This document shows positions 29,401 through 35,761 of a DNA stretch of 64,000 nt, piece by piece. A program made the position numbers and the translations under genes. A model generated the notes under the pieces. That model was not told where the DNA came from, did no database searches, and worked only from the letters and a program-made list of their open reading frames with translations. The stretch's first letter is position 1; the number at the start of each line of letters is the position of its first letter. This stretch comes from a virus: the IMG/VR virus record IMGVR_UViG_3300028423_001110, positions 1 to 64,000 of that record; one strand, 5' to 3'.

Positions 29401-29612
29401 TCGATAAAAATTTAGCGCAAGATTCGCCCGAAGGCGATATCTTACAAGACTCGGAATTTGAAATCGAATTTAATACCTTAAAATTAACCAAGGCTCCTGA
29501 AGATAATGTAAGTATAACAGTTATAAGAAAATCTCTAGACCTTTGGACAGACTTTAATACTCCGTTGGCGTTGTCTAATACGGAAGTAGCTAAATTTCTA
29601 AGGCGAACCTAG
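14445..29612 (+). CDS. Giant virion structural protein (5055 residues), gp7-position
   Basis: One uninterrupted 15-kb frame directly after gp6, where T4 has gp7, the wedge initiator. The N-terminus (RTEVNNKFLSSTMDQMIQPG, then YYAWNPHVDWDKLVNFREYYW) is conserved in marine myovirus structural proteins. Embedded modules: four carbohydrate-binding-like units of the form GDxVxYxxxxYxA (near residues 228, 1750, 2235, 2864); FG-GAP/beta-propeller-like blades with FGASVAISQNGDYLAIGSP (2145-2225) and relatives at 2940-3140; two GxGYxxPP modules (near 3550 and 3920); and a C-terminal part with LKQLRRGTLGTG and FELPFEVPSVDYIEVFVAG. It probably combines a baseplate-wedge role with receptor or glycan binding. 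The gp7 link is positional only. No frameshift or signal peptide is seen. Confidence 0.7.
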   Translation: MAYNNDQQEYPLPDGSDDRRRSSQHLPRYFRTEVNNKFLSSTMDQMIQPGVVENLNGYIGRKEAKAFKSDDFYLGDISKQRDDYQLEPASIIQDNLGNITFYKDYNDYRNQLKNLENSNLNDSIINQQEYYAWNPHVDWDKLVNFREYYWLPNGPDPIPITGNRTNIATTYTVNNVDNLDNRGFVFSPDGLTQNPELTLYRGITYRFEIDSPNLPISIRTNRIVAPNWRPGTYYLEGESVQFNGQIFTAEVPHRAVSPLSDLTNSTIDELFELDREKWNLDNSFNLVKEISKQNVENGTIELTLGPETPDFLYYLSNEDINAGGLIRVYDIDQASFLNIEQEILGKKTYTTTNGFSLSNGMKVYFQGSTFPEKFQEGNYYVEGVGEFISLITEENLTLTTAFVEDEFVEFDSEGFDTTPFSRSIGFPREKDYLTINRSSQDGNLWSKYNRWFHREIIETAARINQTGLELDQNQRAIRPIIEFEPNIRLFNFGTIAKQPVDLVDNFTTDVFSTVEGSQGYNIDGVNLQNGMRVLFTADTDQRVRSKIYRVNFINFQNNRQIALTETDDSEPLTNEVVLCGQGTTFGGRNLFFNGVEWKLAQEKRSVNQAPLFEVYNCSGDSLADPEIYEATIFNGTEIFSYRVNNNGIVDSELGFPLSYRNIENVGDIVFEFDLLKDAATYCPEGSQVLQEPAGLGVLHQYKNRTEFDAVNGWKIADNFSDQRVIRQFVAVQDDVFFPIDMYDESGLLTDLELNITVNNKFQIQGSDYQIVNNTRNTAFVQFFNGLNENDIVLIKAKSKAPKNNNGLYEIPSNLEKNPLNENLGDLTLGEINDHARSIVEEIENFSGEFPGISNLRDQQNISKFGKRIIKHSAPLNLALFHLVDKDANLVKALRFAKNEYAKFKRNFLQVAFDLGFNGDVKKHVDLILKEVNRYKNNSDPFYFSDMLAYRGEKVAQFEIESDQQKFFSLIEPFSLNEVNDKAVYVYLNRKQLLFAVDYTFNSEGFLVLDCEIKRGDVLEICEYESTNGSFIPPTPTKLGLYPLSTPEKLIDDTYLETQEIIQGHDGSKILAFGDFRDDLLLELEYRIFNNIKVTYDKELFNINEFVPSIFSNTSLTQEQIENTMLNEFVEWTELIDEEYSENRFYNRQNPFTYNYTGSSNYLNQPVSGYWRAIYKNAFDTDRPHSHPWEMLGFTSKPAWWEDQYGPAPYTKDNLILWEDLEEGIIRESGNVPIAIDRYKRPGLTSALPVDNEGNLVAPLTSGYIQDYNPNNFSKIFKFGDQGPVETAWRRSSEYPFALLLSLFINQPNRIMAVCFDRIRQQRSIAGEIIYNEPNQHIQLSKLVFPNSINDNEKIFSSGLVNYMRDYLSSSVSANYNEYKNKLRSINNKIGFKLGGFTSKDKFNVILDSRTPTNQGNVFIPEENYKIFLNQSSPVENIFYSGVIIEKQPEGFVIKGYNKQRPFFIFNRPLDSRSNPSVNVGGISEVPTQWEQNIFVTRGIAIQFEGSFYRVSVSHNTGTVFDETKFVKIPKLPITGGRDAIFKRKFNTQETRVPYGTLLPTIQDVVDFLLGYQNYLESKGFIFDYYNNDTGFVANWETSAKEFMFWTTQNWSAGTVLALSPVAERLKFRSEFSVVDDIYDTFYGYSLLKVDGNKFSPEFVSLTREEPNFFEIRPKATADGIFAVRLSLVQKEHVFVIDNKTSFNDIIYDQIPGYRQERVKVLGYRTANWDGSFNTPGFIFDNAVVTEWQPWKDYAIGDTVKYKELYYAAKNRIPGSPVFNSEEWTLLTERPTPQLLPNWEYKTNQFADFYDLDSDNFDEEQQKFAQHLIGYQNRDYLANIINDDVSQYKFYQGFIQDKGTSNALLKLFDVLGNANKESLEFYEEWAIKAGQYGASQGFKEVQYKLDETQFNASPQPIELTNSQIAKNDLVYRIPSYEVFLKNEGYDHKPFPEKKIENYFLKTSGYVNPEDINFKVDQYADILNINFQDLNFSDIVWIGNENNTWNIYTVVRTDITIELIETGTNGYRLYLDTTNFNFEIGEIIGVYNQSSIEGLYQIDDIKNNYLLISVENPIDLPGEKFNGKIYKFVSTRFENEASINAQTKNIENGIQTVWVDNIDNDWKVLQRNKVFSQNGIISQEESELGTNFATSFDVNDRNTVLVVGEPDRQDGQVCVYTRPSPTSTFSLVETLELPNNIADSFPRFGASVAISQNGDYLAIGSPNASNVKTAFRDDFIESNDYAAGEIVRYQDNLWQALTDINGSISNVIFGSFASVLQSRIDLNLIDEDDKEIPILLTANYPFQNIEVANQSHILVRAPVDMYDGSAIGDKVVLKWNTLSYAYQNNNELTPVEPFNNEIQGLDSELITREHTIAEKVDIILHIQNATTVPTVGQTVNSLNAFGTVSYAYNEGSEVTLYIADQNGNFGLVGSLITELGEFVGEYNTAAPINEIRDIENYWGGFWKIDLDFSYTIEDKTRDEGLGLVYTNLITEFSQQDTDSDYYNILDYSTNISSSLDTRYSEIISLPNNESNLDEEDLYLIRAPKEVSDELSSGDQITLFYNNIPSFDSQNFIDTNNIGLSPEELNRTHNVLDLWDGYIVINATEVINDVPVIPKVGLIVQDVTNGGTAEIVFVENVRNIRWILYVKEVQGRWALGSEFGEPRQIEFLSDGSGDSIYDPALGQQLLGIILSRSLGLPEEGIGKLLVFDKKDQIPFSNEEAGSILDAEYWFYTEKEVAGRARPAEFPSEASNNWQQVFNIPAGAGGTSSGLQNEGLFSIYKRTGTSQWSIIDHFIVPQRHNNSKLGYDLEFAEINDIIKLFVRAKGENVFDSSETDYGRLFVIKNGIENGYNYNWEIGRDKQYKGEFTNTRKYFENDIVFVEGQLYQAKTNIDPESFDFNDWELLDRARDYLGFLPNDTSLVFESDIDNIIDLENLQEFAFEFSVSKNGEVLVIALQYNNEPNRVVIYRNLNGLYIKTQEIFAETSEQNFGATLDINEEGNMLAIGSPTEDIETMNDGAVFIYKQINKDFEIDQIVFSPIQDKNEQFGYEVSLSNDIVAITSKNGDSQIDTTFDSGETSFDNSFTKFVDFNENTGVVHLYEKVGNKFVYGETVDFEDSSVRYFGRNIKIKNNQLYVGLPDLQYSGLKEGILINFYKKPGASLWNVLRESKSTVDVNKIKKIFLYNTVTNKLINYLDYIDPLQGKIAGIAEQEIDFKLYYDPAVYTVGSNVNIDKTNFWGEDQVGKIWWDLTKAKFIYPYQNSTTFSANNWNNIFSDFNEIEVYEWVESDIPPSRWDELSGTASGISQSISGNTKYGDNAFVQKRTYDRTSKTFGEKFYYWVKNKITVPNTENRNLSAQDISKLIQDPAGQGYRFVSLISPTEFALYNCNSLIQNDDIAVSFQVYTIDDQRINVHDQYQIITEGLETSRPKKDIEQKWFDSLIGYDEQRRLVPALELSEKEKYGILNRPRQSWFINRVEALKQAIDRVNRVLENTLLVNDKDLSNLEQEQEPPSFVTNLYDVEVESKLDLQFIGTARLRQAKLNPIFENGQLIDVQILDSGRGYIVPPTVEIRGTGSGAEVKLSINNQGEVVNTEIVERGRNYNQNSLLNVRRFSVLVRNDETLGGRWSLYERDYVASSWFRTNSQGYNVKRYWEYKDWYAAGVNQFTNIDWTVSEIYELSNIDDEIRDIIKVDNIGSGGWILLQKIDNQPNADFTVNYSTIGQQNGTIQFKSSLYDIEENLAGFDVTAFDNLNFDSLPSIETRIILETIRDNIFIDELSIEYNKLFFSSLRYVFSEQNYVDWAFKTSFIKARHNVGELEQRITFRNDNLQNFEDYFNEVKPYKSNVREYLSAYDKLDNSRTLNTDFDLSPIYSNFENRIRPIDVKVSNNSIAVTDPAINLYPNKNWLDNVGFSLEKIEIADPGFGYTTRPIVFISGGGGTGAEATASLGRNGIIKSITVTNPGQGYISTPEISINGSLADGGRPAAASAYLGNSLIRTIKSTVKFDRVSGDFYYTDLETSENFIGSGNRRLFELEWPLDTRKNQISVFVNNQLVLTGSYTFSNQLDKTKGYDRYKGQIFFDEPPARNSEVRIIYNKNISLLDAQDRINFFYNLGNTEFDKPLGQLIDGVDYGGVEVTSFDFDQVTGWDTQPWASAPWDIFDNTFEDEIFYKKVVVLELENSVTLQQNTIISQDSTGATGRVISTVENSTEVKLSCNIGEIFNTIDEIRFDDSTVADSSISVPINVTTEPFELAKPLEDGVEYNLYKITRNKVGSVLRNIRLDDPNYDGSTILDNDAIIEPIIGDGERTTLDADEIGIDLSLNEDETSASIILRKSTSDGSISLDEDSYDTDLSGGDLSYSSATGILAEDINFDGDGFVTTTTSKGPEEVVPGQIIDTLDITVYENPIEGSSNIVSRNYIGNGVKTNFDIGTYPISQKNVFVKLDNIIQTQDNYTINYTNKEIVFTTPPATNSRINIIVLQESSTEILEVKQFKTNKLTSNFELDQKYKTELDAFVTVNGIEESFTISNESLEKTIITTATPVNSNRIVTVILTNKGESIRNYSIVEVNEFEADGSTIDFTLDNNIFVQQPAQAFSLVKVNNTILSPGYSQRFFVNNENRYQLDLTQVPVGSVNGYEIEVYLNGRLLEQSLEWNFEGAGGFDSSIDDSQPGSVLFLKPGTAEIGDELKVHIISGGEYRFGFFDQDNRFNPQRGEDSTLPVLHLDQAFQPGDNITVYTFSNHNSQGIERQVLEVLEKTQTKINTPEYFEFQRLTKGKIKLRKQAFSVDWVWLIQNGTLLSPSVDYNLTIDKKYIQMIEPPKEGDVLDIIHFSANPTNPSFGWRQFKDMLNRVHYKKLSSSFTLATDLHYYDKVIVVENADSLPDPRKNSRQPGVIFLDKERIEYFIKDGNELKQLRRGTLGTGVKQVYSAGTQFVEQGNVHNIPYKDDTQTVQFVGDGTSNTFELPFEVPSVDYIEVFVAGKRLCKFEQSIFDKNLAQDSPEGDILQDSEFEIEFNTLKLTKAPEDNVSITVIRKSLDLWTDFNTPLALSNTEVAKFLRRT

Positions 29613-29625
29613 GTATATAGTACAC

Positions 29626-29633
29626 GATAAATA
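29626..29633 (+). promoter_or_regulatory. Late promoter upstream of 204-residue structural gene
   Basis: GATAAATA, seven of eight matches to the late box, sits in the 39-base gap after the giant gene, 18 bases before the next ATG. AGGAT serves as a possible ribosome site. Confidence 0.5.
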
Positions 29634-29651
29634 AAGCATAGGATAAAAAAA

Positions 29652-30266
29652 ATGACAGATGGTTTTAACGATTACAATGGTGTTTTATTGCAGGGTCATA
29701 TAAAAATACACGATCCACAAACAGAAGACGTTTTTGTAGATAAACGTAATGCAATACACTATGAGAATATATCAATTTCTCTTGCAGAAAGTTTAGCAAA
29801 TGAAGGAACAGGATGGATATCAGAAATGGCTTTTGGCAACGGAGGGACATCTGTTGATACAACTGGCATAATCACATATTTAACTCCAAACTCCGCAGGC
29901 ACAAATGCAAGTCTTTATAATCAAACATATCAAAAAATAGTAGATGACAGGTCTGTTAATAATCTAGATCCTACTAGAAATAAAATTGAAATTCGGCATG
30001 TTAGCGGAACAAATTTTACCGATGTACTTGTAACATGTTTACTTGATTACGGAGAGCCAGAGGACCAAGATGCGTTTGACAATTCTGCAGATAGTCAAGG
30101 GTCATATATTTTTGATGAACTTGGACTAAGAGCTTATTCGCCCGACGGCTCGGGCCGTTTACTTACTCATGTTATATTTCACCCTGTGCAAAAAAGTTTA
30201 AATCGTCTAATTCAAATAGATTACACGGTCAGAGTCCAGTCATTATCTGGATTTAATGAGGTATAA
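29652..30266 (+). CDS. Virion structural protein between giant protein and fibres
   Basis: A 204-residue protein, mostly predicted beta. Recognisable stretches are GHIKIHDPQTEDVFVDKRNAI at the start, GTGWISEMAFGNGGT near residue 53, and a C-terminal half with IFDELGLRAYSP and LLTHVIFHPVQKSLNR. The last part resembles fibre-attachment or baseplate adaptor proteins of other tailed phages. The T4 position would be that of gp8 or gp9, but no sequence likeness to those is evident. Followed two bases later by the collar-domain fibre gene, so co-translated with it. Confidence 0.5.
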   Translation: MTDGFNDYNGVLLQGHIKIHDPQTEDVFVDKRNAIHYENISISLAESLANEGTGWISEMAFGNGGTSVDTTGIITYLTPNSAGTNASLYNQTYQKIVDDRSVNNLDPTRNKIEIRHVSGTNFTDVLVTCLLDYGEPEDQDAFDNSADSQGSYIFDELGLRAYSPDGSGRLLTHVIFHPVQKSLNRLIQIDYTVRVQSLSGFNEV

Positions 30267-30268
30267 TA

Positions 30269-32326
30269 ATGCCGTATACAATTGCGTTTACTGATTTTAA
30301 TAATAAAGAAGATATTTTTGTAGAAGATCTAGTTCTAAATCAACAGACTAGTCTAAAATTTCCAGGCAGGCAATATAGCGGTTATGCAACAGCAATTTCA
30401 GAAAACTTTCTACATTTATTAGAAAATTTTTCAAATAATTCTCCCCCTCAGCGAGCAGTCGAAGGTCAATTATGGTATGATAATACAGACGGAATTAACC
30501 AATTAAAAATTTATGACGGAACAACATGGCTTCCGTCTGGTAATGTAAAAAAAGCAGAAGAGCAGCCAGACAACTCTATTTCTCAGCCGGGCGATCTATG
30601 GGTTGATACTAATAATCAACAATTATATTTAAATTCTGGATCAGGTTGGATTTTGGTTGGTCCAGAATTCACCGGTGGATTGCCAACTGGGGCTGCTCCG
30701 CGTACTATTATTGGACAAGACAACAATGAATATAAAGTTGTAATAGTAGAGATTAACGCAGAAATAGTTGCTATTCTATCTACTGCTGAATTTTCTCCTA
30801 AATCAACAATACCAGGGTTTACTAGAAGCCCAATTAAGCCAGGGCTAAATTTATCTTCTAATAATATTACTGGATCTGGCATACCTAAATTAATAGGAAC
30901 AACCGAAAAAGCCGAGTCTTTGGTAGTAAATAACGAAAGTGTTGATGCAAGTAATTTTTTACGCGGCGATACTACTAGCACTAGCTTTTTCCCTTTAAAT
31001 ATTAGAAATAATACAGGCATAAACATTGGCACCGACTCCGCAATTAGTTTAGGAGTTGAAGGCCAGGCTGGTATATTACAACATCAAATAAATGGATCTA
31101 ATATTGACATACGTATTAGAAATCAAGGAAGTTCAAAAACTGTAATTAGAGTAGACAGTAGCGAACGTGTTGGAATTAACACAGAGTCGCCTGACGAAGC
31201 GTTAGATGTGAATGGTAATATTGCTAGTAATTCACAAATAAAGATTAATAGCACAATTGATTCAAATAATATAAATTCTGGTTCTTTTATTACAAAAGGT
31301 GGCGCAGCAGTTGCAAAAAATCTCAGTGTCGGTGGTCAAAGTTCATTTGATCAAACAGTTACTTTAGGAAGTGAAAATTTAACAGAACAGACTAGTAATG
31401 TTCTGTTACCTGACACAAATAATACTAGAAGCATTGGTTCAGACAACTTGAGATGGCAAAATATCTATGCAACTAATTTTAGAGGAAGCCTTATCGGTAA
31501 TGTTAGCGGAAGTATTTCAGGTACAGCCGGTTCTGCTTTTAAATTAACAAACGGTACGACTTTTAGGCATACTGGAGATATTACTTCTAATGAAATTCTA
31601 TTTGACGGTTCAGCCGGCGGCAACGAGAAAATTTTCCAAACTACTTTAAATAATTCTGTAATCAGCAACAAAGAAGATACTGCATTTGCAAATCTTTCAG
31701 ATGAAATTCTTATTAATAGAACATCTGGCACCGTTGGCCTCTATAAAGTTTCAGTTAATAATTTATTAGATCGAATTCCTACAAATCCTCCTGGAATTAT
31801 TGCTCCTTTTGCAGGCGATACAGCACCACAAGGATGGTTATTATGCGACGGTTCACTTTACGACATTGCAGATTTCCCGCAACTTTCTAAAGTTCTGCAA
31901 AATAAATTTACAGGGACAGCATCTGTGCCTTCCACCCAGTTTAGAGTGCCAGATTTAAGAGGCCGCATGCCATTAGGCGCAGATAATATGGGCGGACAGA
32001 GTGCTAATGTTGTTCAAGGGCTTTATGCAGATGCAATTGGAGCTACTGGCGGGTCTGAAACTACTAATTTAACCGTAAATAATTTGCCCCAACACGAGCA
32101 TACATTTAGAGATTCAAACAACAATCAGTTTTATGCATTTAGAAACGAATCTGTCGAAACTGATGTATTCGGAGCTATACCTTTTACAGCACCGACGGGT
32201 AGTAAATTTGACTTCTTAGCAACGTCAGGAGAAATTGACGGTGTAGCAGAAGAGGATTTCGAAGCAGTTAATAACATGAATCCTACTCTTACTCTGAACT
32301 ACATAATTTACACTGGCCAAGGATAA
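30269..32326 (+). CDS. Tail fibre protein with phage tail-collar domain
   Basis: A 685-residue fibre. The N-terminal module (residues about 1-130) contains GRQYSGYATAISENFLHLLENF, GQLWYDN, LKIYDGTTW, GDLWVDTNNQQLY and WILVGP. It recurs in the next two genes and probably docks the fibre. A long beta-rich shaft follows, with VGINTESPDEALDVNGNI and RSIGSDNLRWQNIYATNF motifs seen in phage fibres. At residues about 505-580 lies the tail-collar domain, with PQGWLLCDGSLYD and FRVPDLRGRMPLG, found in T4 gp12-like short fibres and collar proteins. The C-terminal receptor part has LPQHEHTF. It should act at host recognition. Confidence 0.85.
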   Translation: MPYTIAFTDFNNKEDIFVEDLVLNQQTSLKFPGRQYSGYATAISENFLHLLENFSNNSPPQRAVEGQLWYDNTDGINQLKIYDGTTWLPSGNVKKAEEQPDNSISQPGDLWVDTNNQQLYLNSGSGWILVGPEFTGGLPTGAAPRTIIGQDNNEYKVVIVEINAEIVAILSTAEFSPKSTIPGFTRSPIKPGLNLSSNNITGSGIPKLIGTTEKAESLVVNNESVDASNFLRGDTTSTSFFPLNIRNNTGINIGTDSAISLGVEGQAGILQHQINGSNIDIRIRNQGSSKTVIRVDSSERVGINTESPDEALDVNGNIASNSQIKINSTIDSNNINSGSFITKGGAAVAKNLSVGGQSSFDQTVTLGSENLTEQTSNVLLPDTNNTRSIGSDNLRWQNIYATNFRGSLIGNVSGSISGTAGSAFKLTNGTTFRHTGDITSNEILFDGSAGGNEKIFQTTLNNSVISNKEDTAFANLSDEILINRTSGTVGLYKVSVNNLLDRIPTNPPGIIAPFAGDTAPQGWLLCDGSLYDIADFPQLSKVLQNKFTGTASVPSTQFRVPDLRGRMPLGADNMGGQSANVVQGLYADAIGATGGSETTNLTVNNLPQHEHTFRDSNNNQFYAFRNESVETDVFGAIPFTAPTGSKFDFLATSGEIDGVAEEDFEAVNNMNPTLTLNYIIYTGQG

Positions 32327-32330
32327 AAAT

Positions 32331-34202
32331 ATGAGCTATATATTAAACAAAACTAACGGTGATCTTGTTGTAGAATTAACAGACGGAACAATCGACGATA
32401 CAACTACAGATATCACTTTAGTTGGAAGAAATTATCGAGGTTTCGGCGAATTTTTTAATGAGAATTTTATAAAAATTACTGAAAACTTTGCAAATTCTCT
32501 TCCTCCTGATGCTCCTCTTATTGGTCAATTATGGTATGACACTAATACTGAAAAGCTAAAATTCTATAATGGTACAACATTTCGTTCTGCGGGCGGCGCA
32601 TTAGTAAGTGATGTGCGACCAAACTTAGTAGAAGGCGATTTTTGGATTGATACATTAAATAGACAATTATACTTTTATGATGGCAATCAAGATAATGAAT
32701 TAACTCTTGTTGGCCCTCAATTTAATACTTCGCAGGGTAAGACAGGCCTAGAAGTTATTTCTGTTATAGATACAAGTTCCGTAACAAGAGTAGTAATTTT
32801 AATTCAAATTTCAGATAACCTATTTGGAGTCATTACTGACGAAAATTTTAAATTATCTGGAAGAAATAAAATTCAAGGCTACCCCGACGATCCTGACGAT
32901 ACCTTCTTTCCTCCTAGACAAAACTTACAAAAAGGAATTAATTTAGTTAATAACGAATTATTCTTTAGAGGCTCAGCAACTCAAACTGAATTTCTCATTG
33001 ATTCCGAGGGAAATCTTAGAAGAGTGAACGATTTTATGTCAAGCATAGAAGATACTTCGACTTCGGGGTCGGTTTTTATAAAAAACAGCAACGGTTTGCT
33101 TATCGGAAAAGATGATATTTTATATAGCCAATTAAAAATTTCAGGCACTACCACAGTTTTACAGAACGAAAGACCTCAAACAGATATTGCAATTCGTACA
33201 AAACTAGCAAATACTCCAATAGATGCATTATATATAGATGCAGATAAATCTAGAATGGGTATTTTTAAATCAGCGCCAGAATATACACTAGATGTTGACG
33301 GAGATATAAATTCTTCGGGAAATCTTACAATTAGTGGCGACTTAATTGTTAATGGTGAAACTACATTTATTAATACATCAGAAATTAGTTTAGAAGATAA
33401 GACGTTAGAACTTGCAGCCTCAAACGGAAATGCAATTACAGGAGACAATTTTCTTGACGATGCAGGCATTGTTATTAAATCTACTGATGGTGATAAGACT
33501 TTTCAATTTAGTCAGTCTCAAAACGCATGGAACACAAATATAAATATTAACCTTGCAAGTGGTAGAGAGTATCAGATCAATAATCGACCAGTCTTAACTG
33601 AAACAGAGTTAGGAAATACAGTTACTTCTTCGTCGTTGACTAGTTTAGGGCAGCTTATTTCACTTACAGTAGACGATATTACAATAGATGGAACAAGAAT
33701 TTCAACAATTGGCACTGGCTCAGACTTAGATCTTGTTGCAGACGGAGATATTAATGCTAATTCATCTAGGCTAGTTAATGTTTTAGACCCAAGTAATCCG
33801 CAAGACGTAGCAACTAAATCCTATGTTGACTCTCGAATTAGTCCAGCTCCAATTTCGCTTGCATTAGATATTAGCGCCCTTTCGGATCCTACAATTTCTA
33901 ATCCATACAACAGTGTTGCTACTATTCTTACAGAAATTGCACCACCAGCAGGTCGACCAAACGGAACAATTGCAAGAATTCATTGTACGTCGTATAGCGC
34001 ATCTAATATTTCAGGTATCGAAGTACAAGATGCCATGGATAAATCATTCATTGACGTTGATTCAAACGGAACACAAAATGAGTCTGTAGTACAAGATATA
34101 AACTTTTCAACCGCCGGCGGCGTCATTTCGATTACACCAACCCGCTCTTTAATGACATTTGAGTTATTATCAGGTGAATGGAGTTGGATAGACACTGTAT
34201 AA
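32331..34202 (+). CDS. Tail fibre protein, paralogue sharing the N-terminal docking module
   Basis: A 623-residue fibre starting four bases after the collar fibre. The N-terminal module (about residues 1-135) repeats the pattern of its neighbours: GRNYRGFGEFFNENFIKITENF, GQLWYDTNTEKLKFYNGTTF, GDFWIDTLNRQLYFY, LTLVGPQ. The shaft contains YTLDVDGDINSSGNLTISGD and STEISLED-type segments common in long fibres. No collar domain or catalytic motif is visible. The C-terminus (MDKSFIDVDSNG, GEWSWIDTV) is likely a receptor or trimerisation tip. The divergent tip with a shared base suggests an exchangeable fibre set. Confidence 0.75.
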   Translation: MSYILNKTNGDLVVELTDGTIDDTTTDITLVGRNYRGFGEFFNENFIKITENFANSLPPDAPLIGQLWYDTNTEKLKFYNGTTFRSAGGALVSDVRPNLVEGDFWIDTLNRQLYFYDGNQDNELTLVGPQFNTSQGKTGLEVISVIDTSSVTRVVILIQISDNLFGVITDENFKLSGRNKIQGYPDDPDDTFFPPRQNLQKGINLVNNELFFRGSATQTEFLIDSEGNLRRVNDFMSSIEDTSTSGSVFIKNSNGLLIGKDDILYSQLKISGTTTVLQNERPQTDIAIRTKLANTPIDALYIDADKSRMGIFKSAPEYTLDVDGDINSSGNLTISGDLIVNGETTFINTSEISLEDKTLELAASNGNAITGDNFLDDAGIVIKSTDGDKTFQFSQSQNAWNTNININLASGREYQINNRPVLTETELGNTVTSSSLTSLGQLISLTVDDITIDGTRISTIGTGSDLDLVADGDINANSSRLVNVLDPSNPQDVATKSYVDSRISPAPISLALDISALSDPTISNPYNSVATILTEIAPPAGRPNGTIARIHCTSYSASNISGIEVQDAMDKSFIDVDSNGTQNESVVQDINFSTAGGVISITPTRSLMTFELLSGEWSWIDTV

Positions 34203-34213
34203 TATGTTTTATC

Positions 34214-34221
34214 GATAAATA
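34214..34221 (+). promoter_or_regulatory. Late promoter upstream of third fibre gene
   Basis: GATAAATA (seven of eight to the late box) lies 22 bases before the ATG at 34244, in the 41-base gap after the second fibre gene. CAGGGG acts as a possible ribosome site. Confidence 0.5.
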
Positions 34222-34243
34222 CGATATAGACAGGGGTTTTTAA

Positions 34244-35731
34244 ATGGCATATACTATAAATAGGTTTGATGGTAGTACTCTTACAGTTGTAGAAGACGGT
34301 ACTATCGATAACAATACTGACATCAAACTTGTTGGTAAAAACTATGCAGGGTACGGCGAAATCCAGAATGAAAATTTTGTAAATCTGCTAGAGAACTTTG
34401 CAAATACTACTCCCCCGCCTAGACCTATTAGCGGCCAGCTCTGGTTTGATTCTGACACATTTAAATTAAAATTTTACGACGGATCAAAGTTTAAAACTAC
34501 CGGCGGAGCAGAAGTAAGCGGAGAAATTCCAGCTGGCTTAACTGAGGGCGATTTTTGGTGGGATACTGAGAATGAACAATTATACGCTTATAATGGTACA
34601 GACTTTATTTTAGTTGGCCCGCAAAATGTTGGTGCTGATATTACACAAATGCAAAGTCGTAGCATTTTAGGAACTGACGGTATTAATCATCCTGTAGTTC
34701 TTGCTATTATTAACGGTGTTATTGTTTATATAATATCAAATGAAGAATTTACAATTTCGACCGATAATCAAGAAAACATAATAAATGGATTTGATATTGT
34801 TAAAAAAGGTATTACTCTTGTAAACACCCAGTCGTCGACAGGCGGACAAACAAGCACAGATCATATTTTTTGGGGAACTTCTTCAAATGCTCTAAGTTTA
34901 AATGGATTTGCAGAATCGGACTTTGTTAGAAAAGGCGCTGCGTTATTTGATAGCCTAGTAAGCTTTAGTGATGCAGGATTTGCAGTCGGTGATTCAAATG
35001 ATTTTAATGTTCGAATAGAAAACGACGACGAAGCTGTATTATCTAATAATATTGGCAATGTAATTAAATTTAATGCAAAAGACGACGAAGGAATTGTAAA
35101 AAATTCTTTAAGAATATTTGCAGATAGGATATTGCCTGGAATTCAGCCTGATAATTTAGAGGATGAAGAAGTTTATATCGGAGACGGCGGAAGTCCTTTT
35201 GAAACTGTATATGCAAATAATTTTGTTGGACTTTCGGAAAAATCTAGTTCTTTGGTTTTTAATGACGAAAAAAACTTCCCCGACATTTTGCCAAACCCGA
35301 ACACCGTAGCAATTAGAGATGTTTCAGGAAATCTAAGAGCAAACTTATTTCGAGGAGTTGCTCTAGCTGCAAAATATGCCGACCTTGCTGAGAAATATTC
35401 TACCGAAACTGATCTTCCTGTAGGCACTTTGGTTTCTGTTTGTAAACACAGTCAATATGAAGTTTGTGCAGCTAATGCAACAGACACAATTGTCGGAACC
35501 GTATCAGAAAATCCTGCGTATCTAATGAATAGCGAAGCAGAAGGTCAACCGATTGCGTTCGTAGGCAGAGTCCCTGTTAGAATTTTAGGTTCGATCGAAA
35601 AAGGACAGAATGTGTATGCTTTAGATGCCGGAGTTGCTAGTGTTGACGGAAACGGGCAGCTAATAGGTATTGCATTGGAAACTAATCTTAATGAAGACGA
35701 AAAACTAATAGAGTGCATATTAAAGGTATAA
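34244..35731 (+). CDS. Tail fibre protein, third paralogue with AKYADLAEKY tip domain
   Basis: A 495-residue fibre. The N-terminal docking module (about residues 1-130) shows GKNYAGYGEIQNENFVNLLENF, GQLWFDSDTFKLKFYDG, GDFWWDTENEQLYAYNG and FILVGPQ. From about residue 374 the tip reads AKYADLAEKYSTETDLPVGT, followed by GTVSENPAYLMN and VPVRILGSIEKGQNV. This is a compact beta domain (peptidase G2/IMC-like) present at the C-terminus of many marine phage fibres, where it can act as a self-cleaving chaperone or head domain. Cleavage is not proven here. The stop overlaps a perfect late box for the next gene. Confidence 0.8.
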   Translation: MAYTINRFDGSTLTVVEDGTIDNNTDIKLVGKNYAGYGEIQNENFVNLLENFANTTPPPRPISGQLWFDSDTFKLKFYDGSKFKTTGGAEVSGEIPAGLTEGDFWWDTENEQLYAYNGTDFILVGPQNVGADITQMQSRSILGTDGINHPVVLAIINGVIVYIISNEEFTISTDNQENIINGFDIVKKGITLVNTQSSTGGQTSTDHIFWGTSSNALSLNGFAESDFVRKGAALFDSLVSFSDAGFAVGDSNDFNVRIENDDEAVLSNNIGNVIKFNAKDDEGIVKNSLRIFADRILPGIQPDNLEDEEVYIGDGGSPFETVYANNFVGLSEKSSSLVFNDEKNFPDILPNPNTVAIRDVSGNLRANLFRGVALAAKYADLAEKYSTETDLPVGTLVSVCKHSQYEVCAANATDTIVGTVSENPAYLMNSEAEGQPIAFVGRVPVRILGSIEKGQNVYALDAGVASVDGNGQLIGIALETNLNEDEKLIECILKV

Positions 35732-35734
35732 ATA
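35727..35734 (+). promoter_or_regulatory. Perfect late promoter TATAAATA
   Basis: An exact match to the T4 late consensus, 27 bases before the ATG at 35762 and overlapping the stop codon of the fibre gene. AAGGAT lies between as a ribosome site. This is the best late box in the window. Confidence 0.65.
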
Positions 35735-35761
35735 AACTATGTACTTTATAAGGATGTATAA

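Noticed and set aside
14445-29612. Giant frame as an artefact of several joined genes
   Set aside because: The frame is open throughout with even composition, no internal ribosome site-ATG-stop pattern, and a normal start overlapping gp6.
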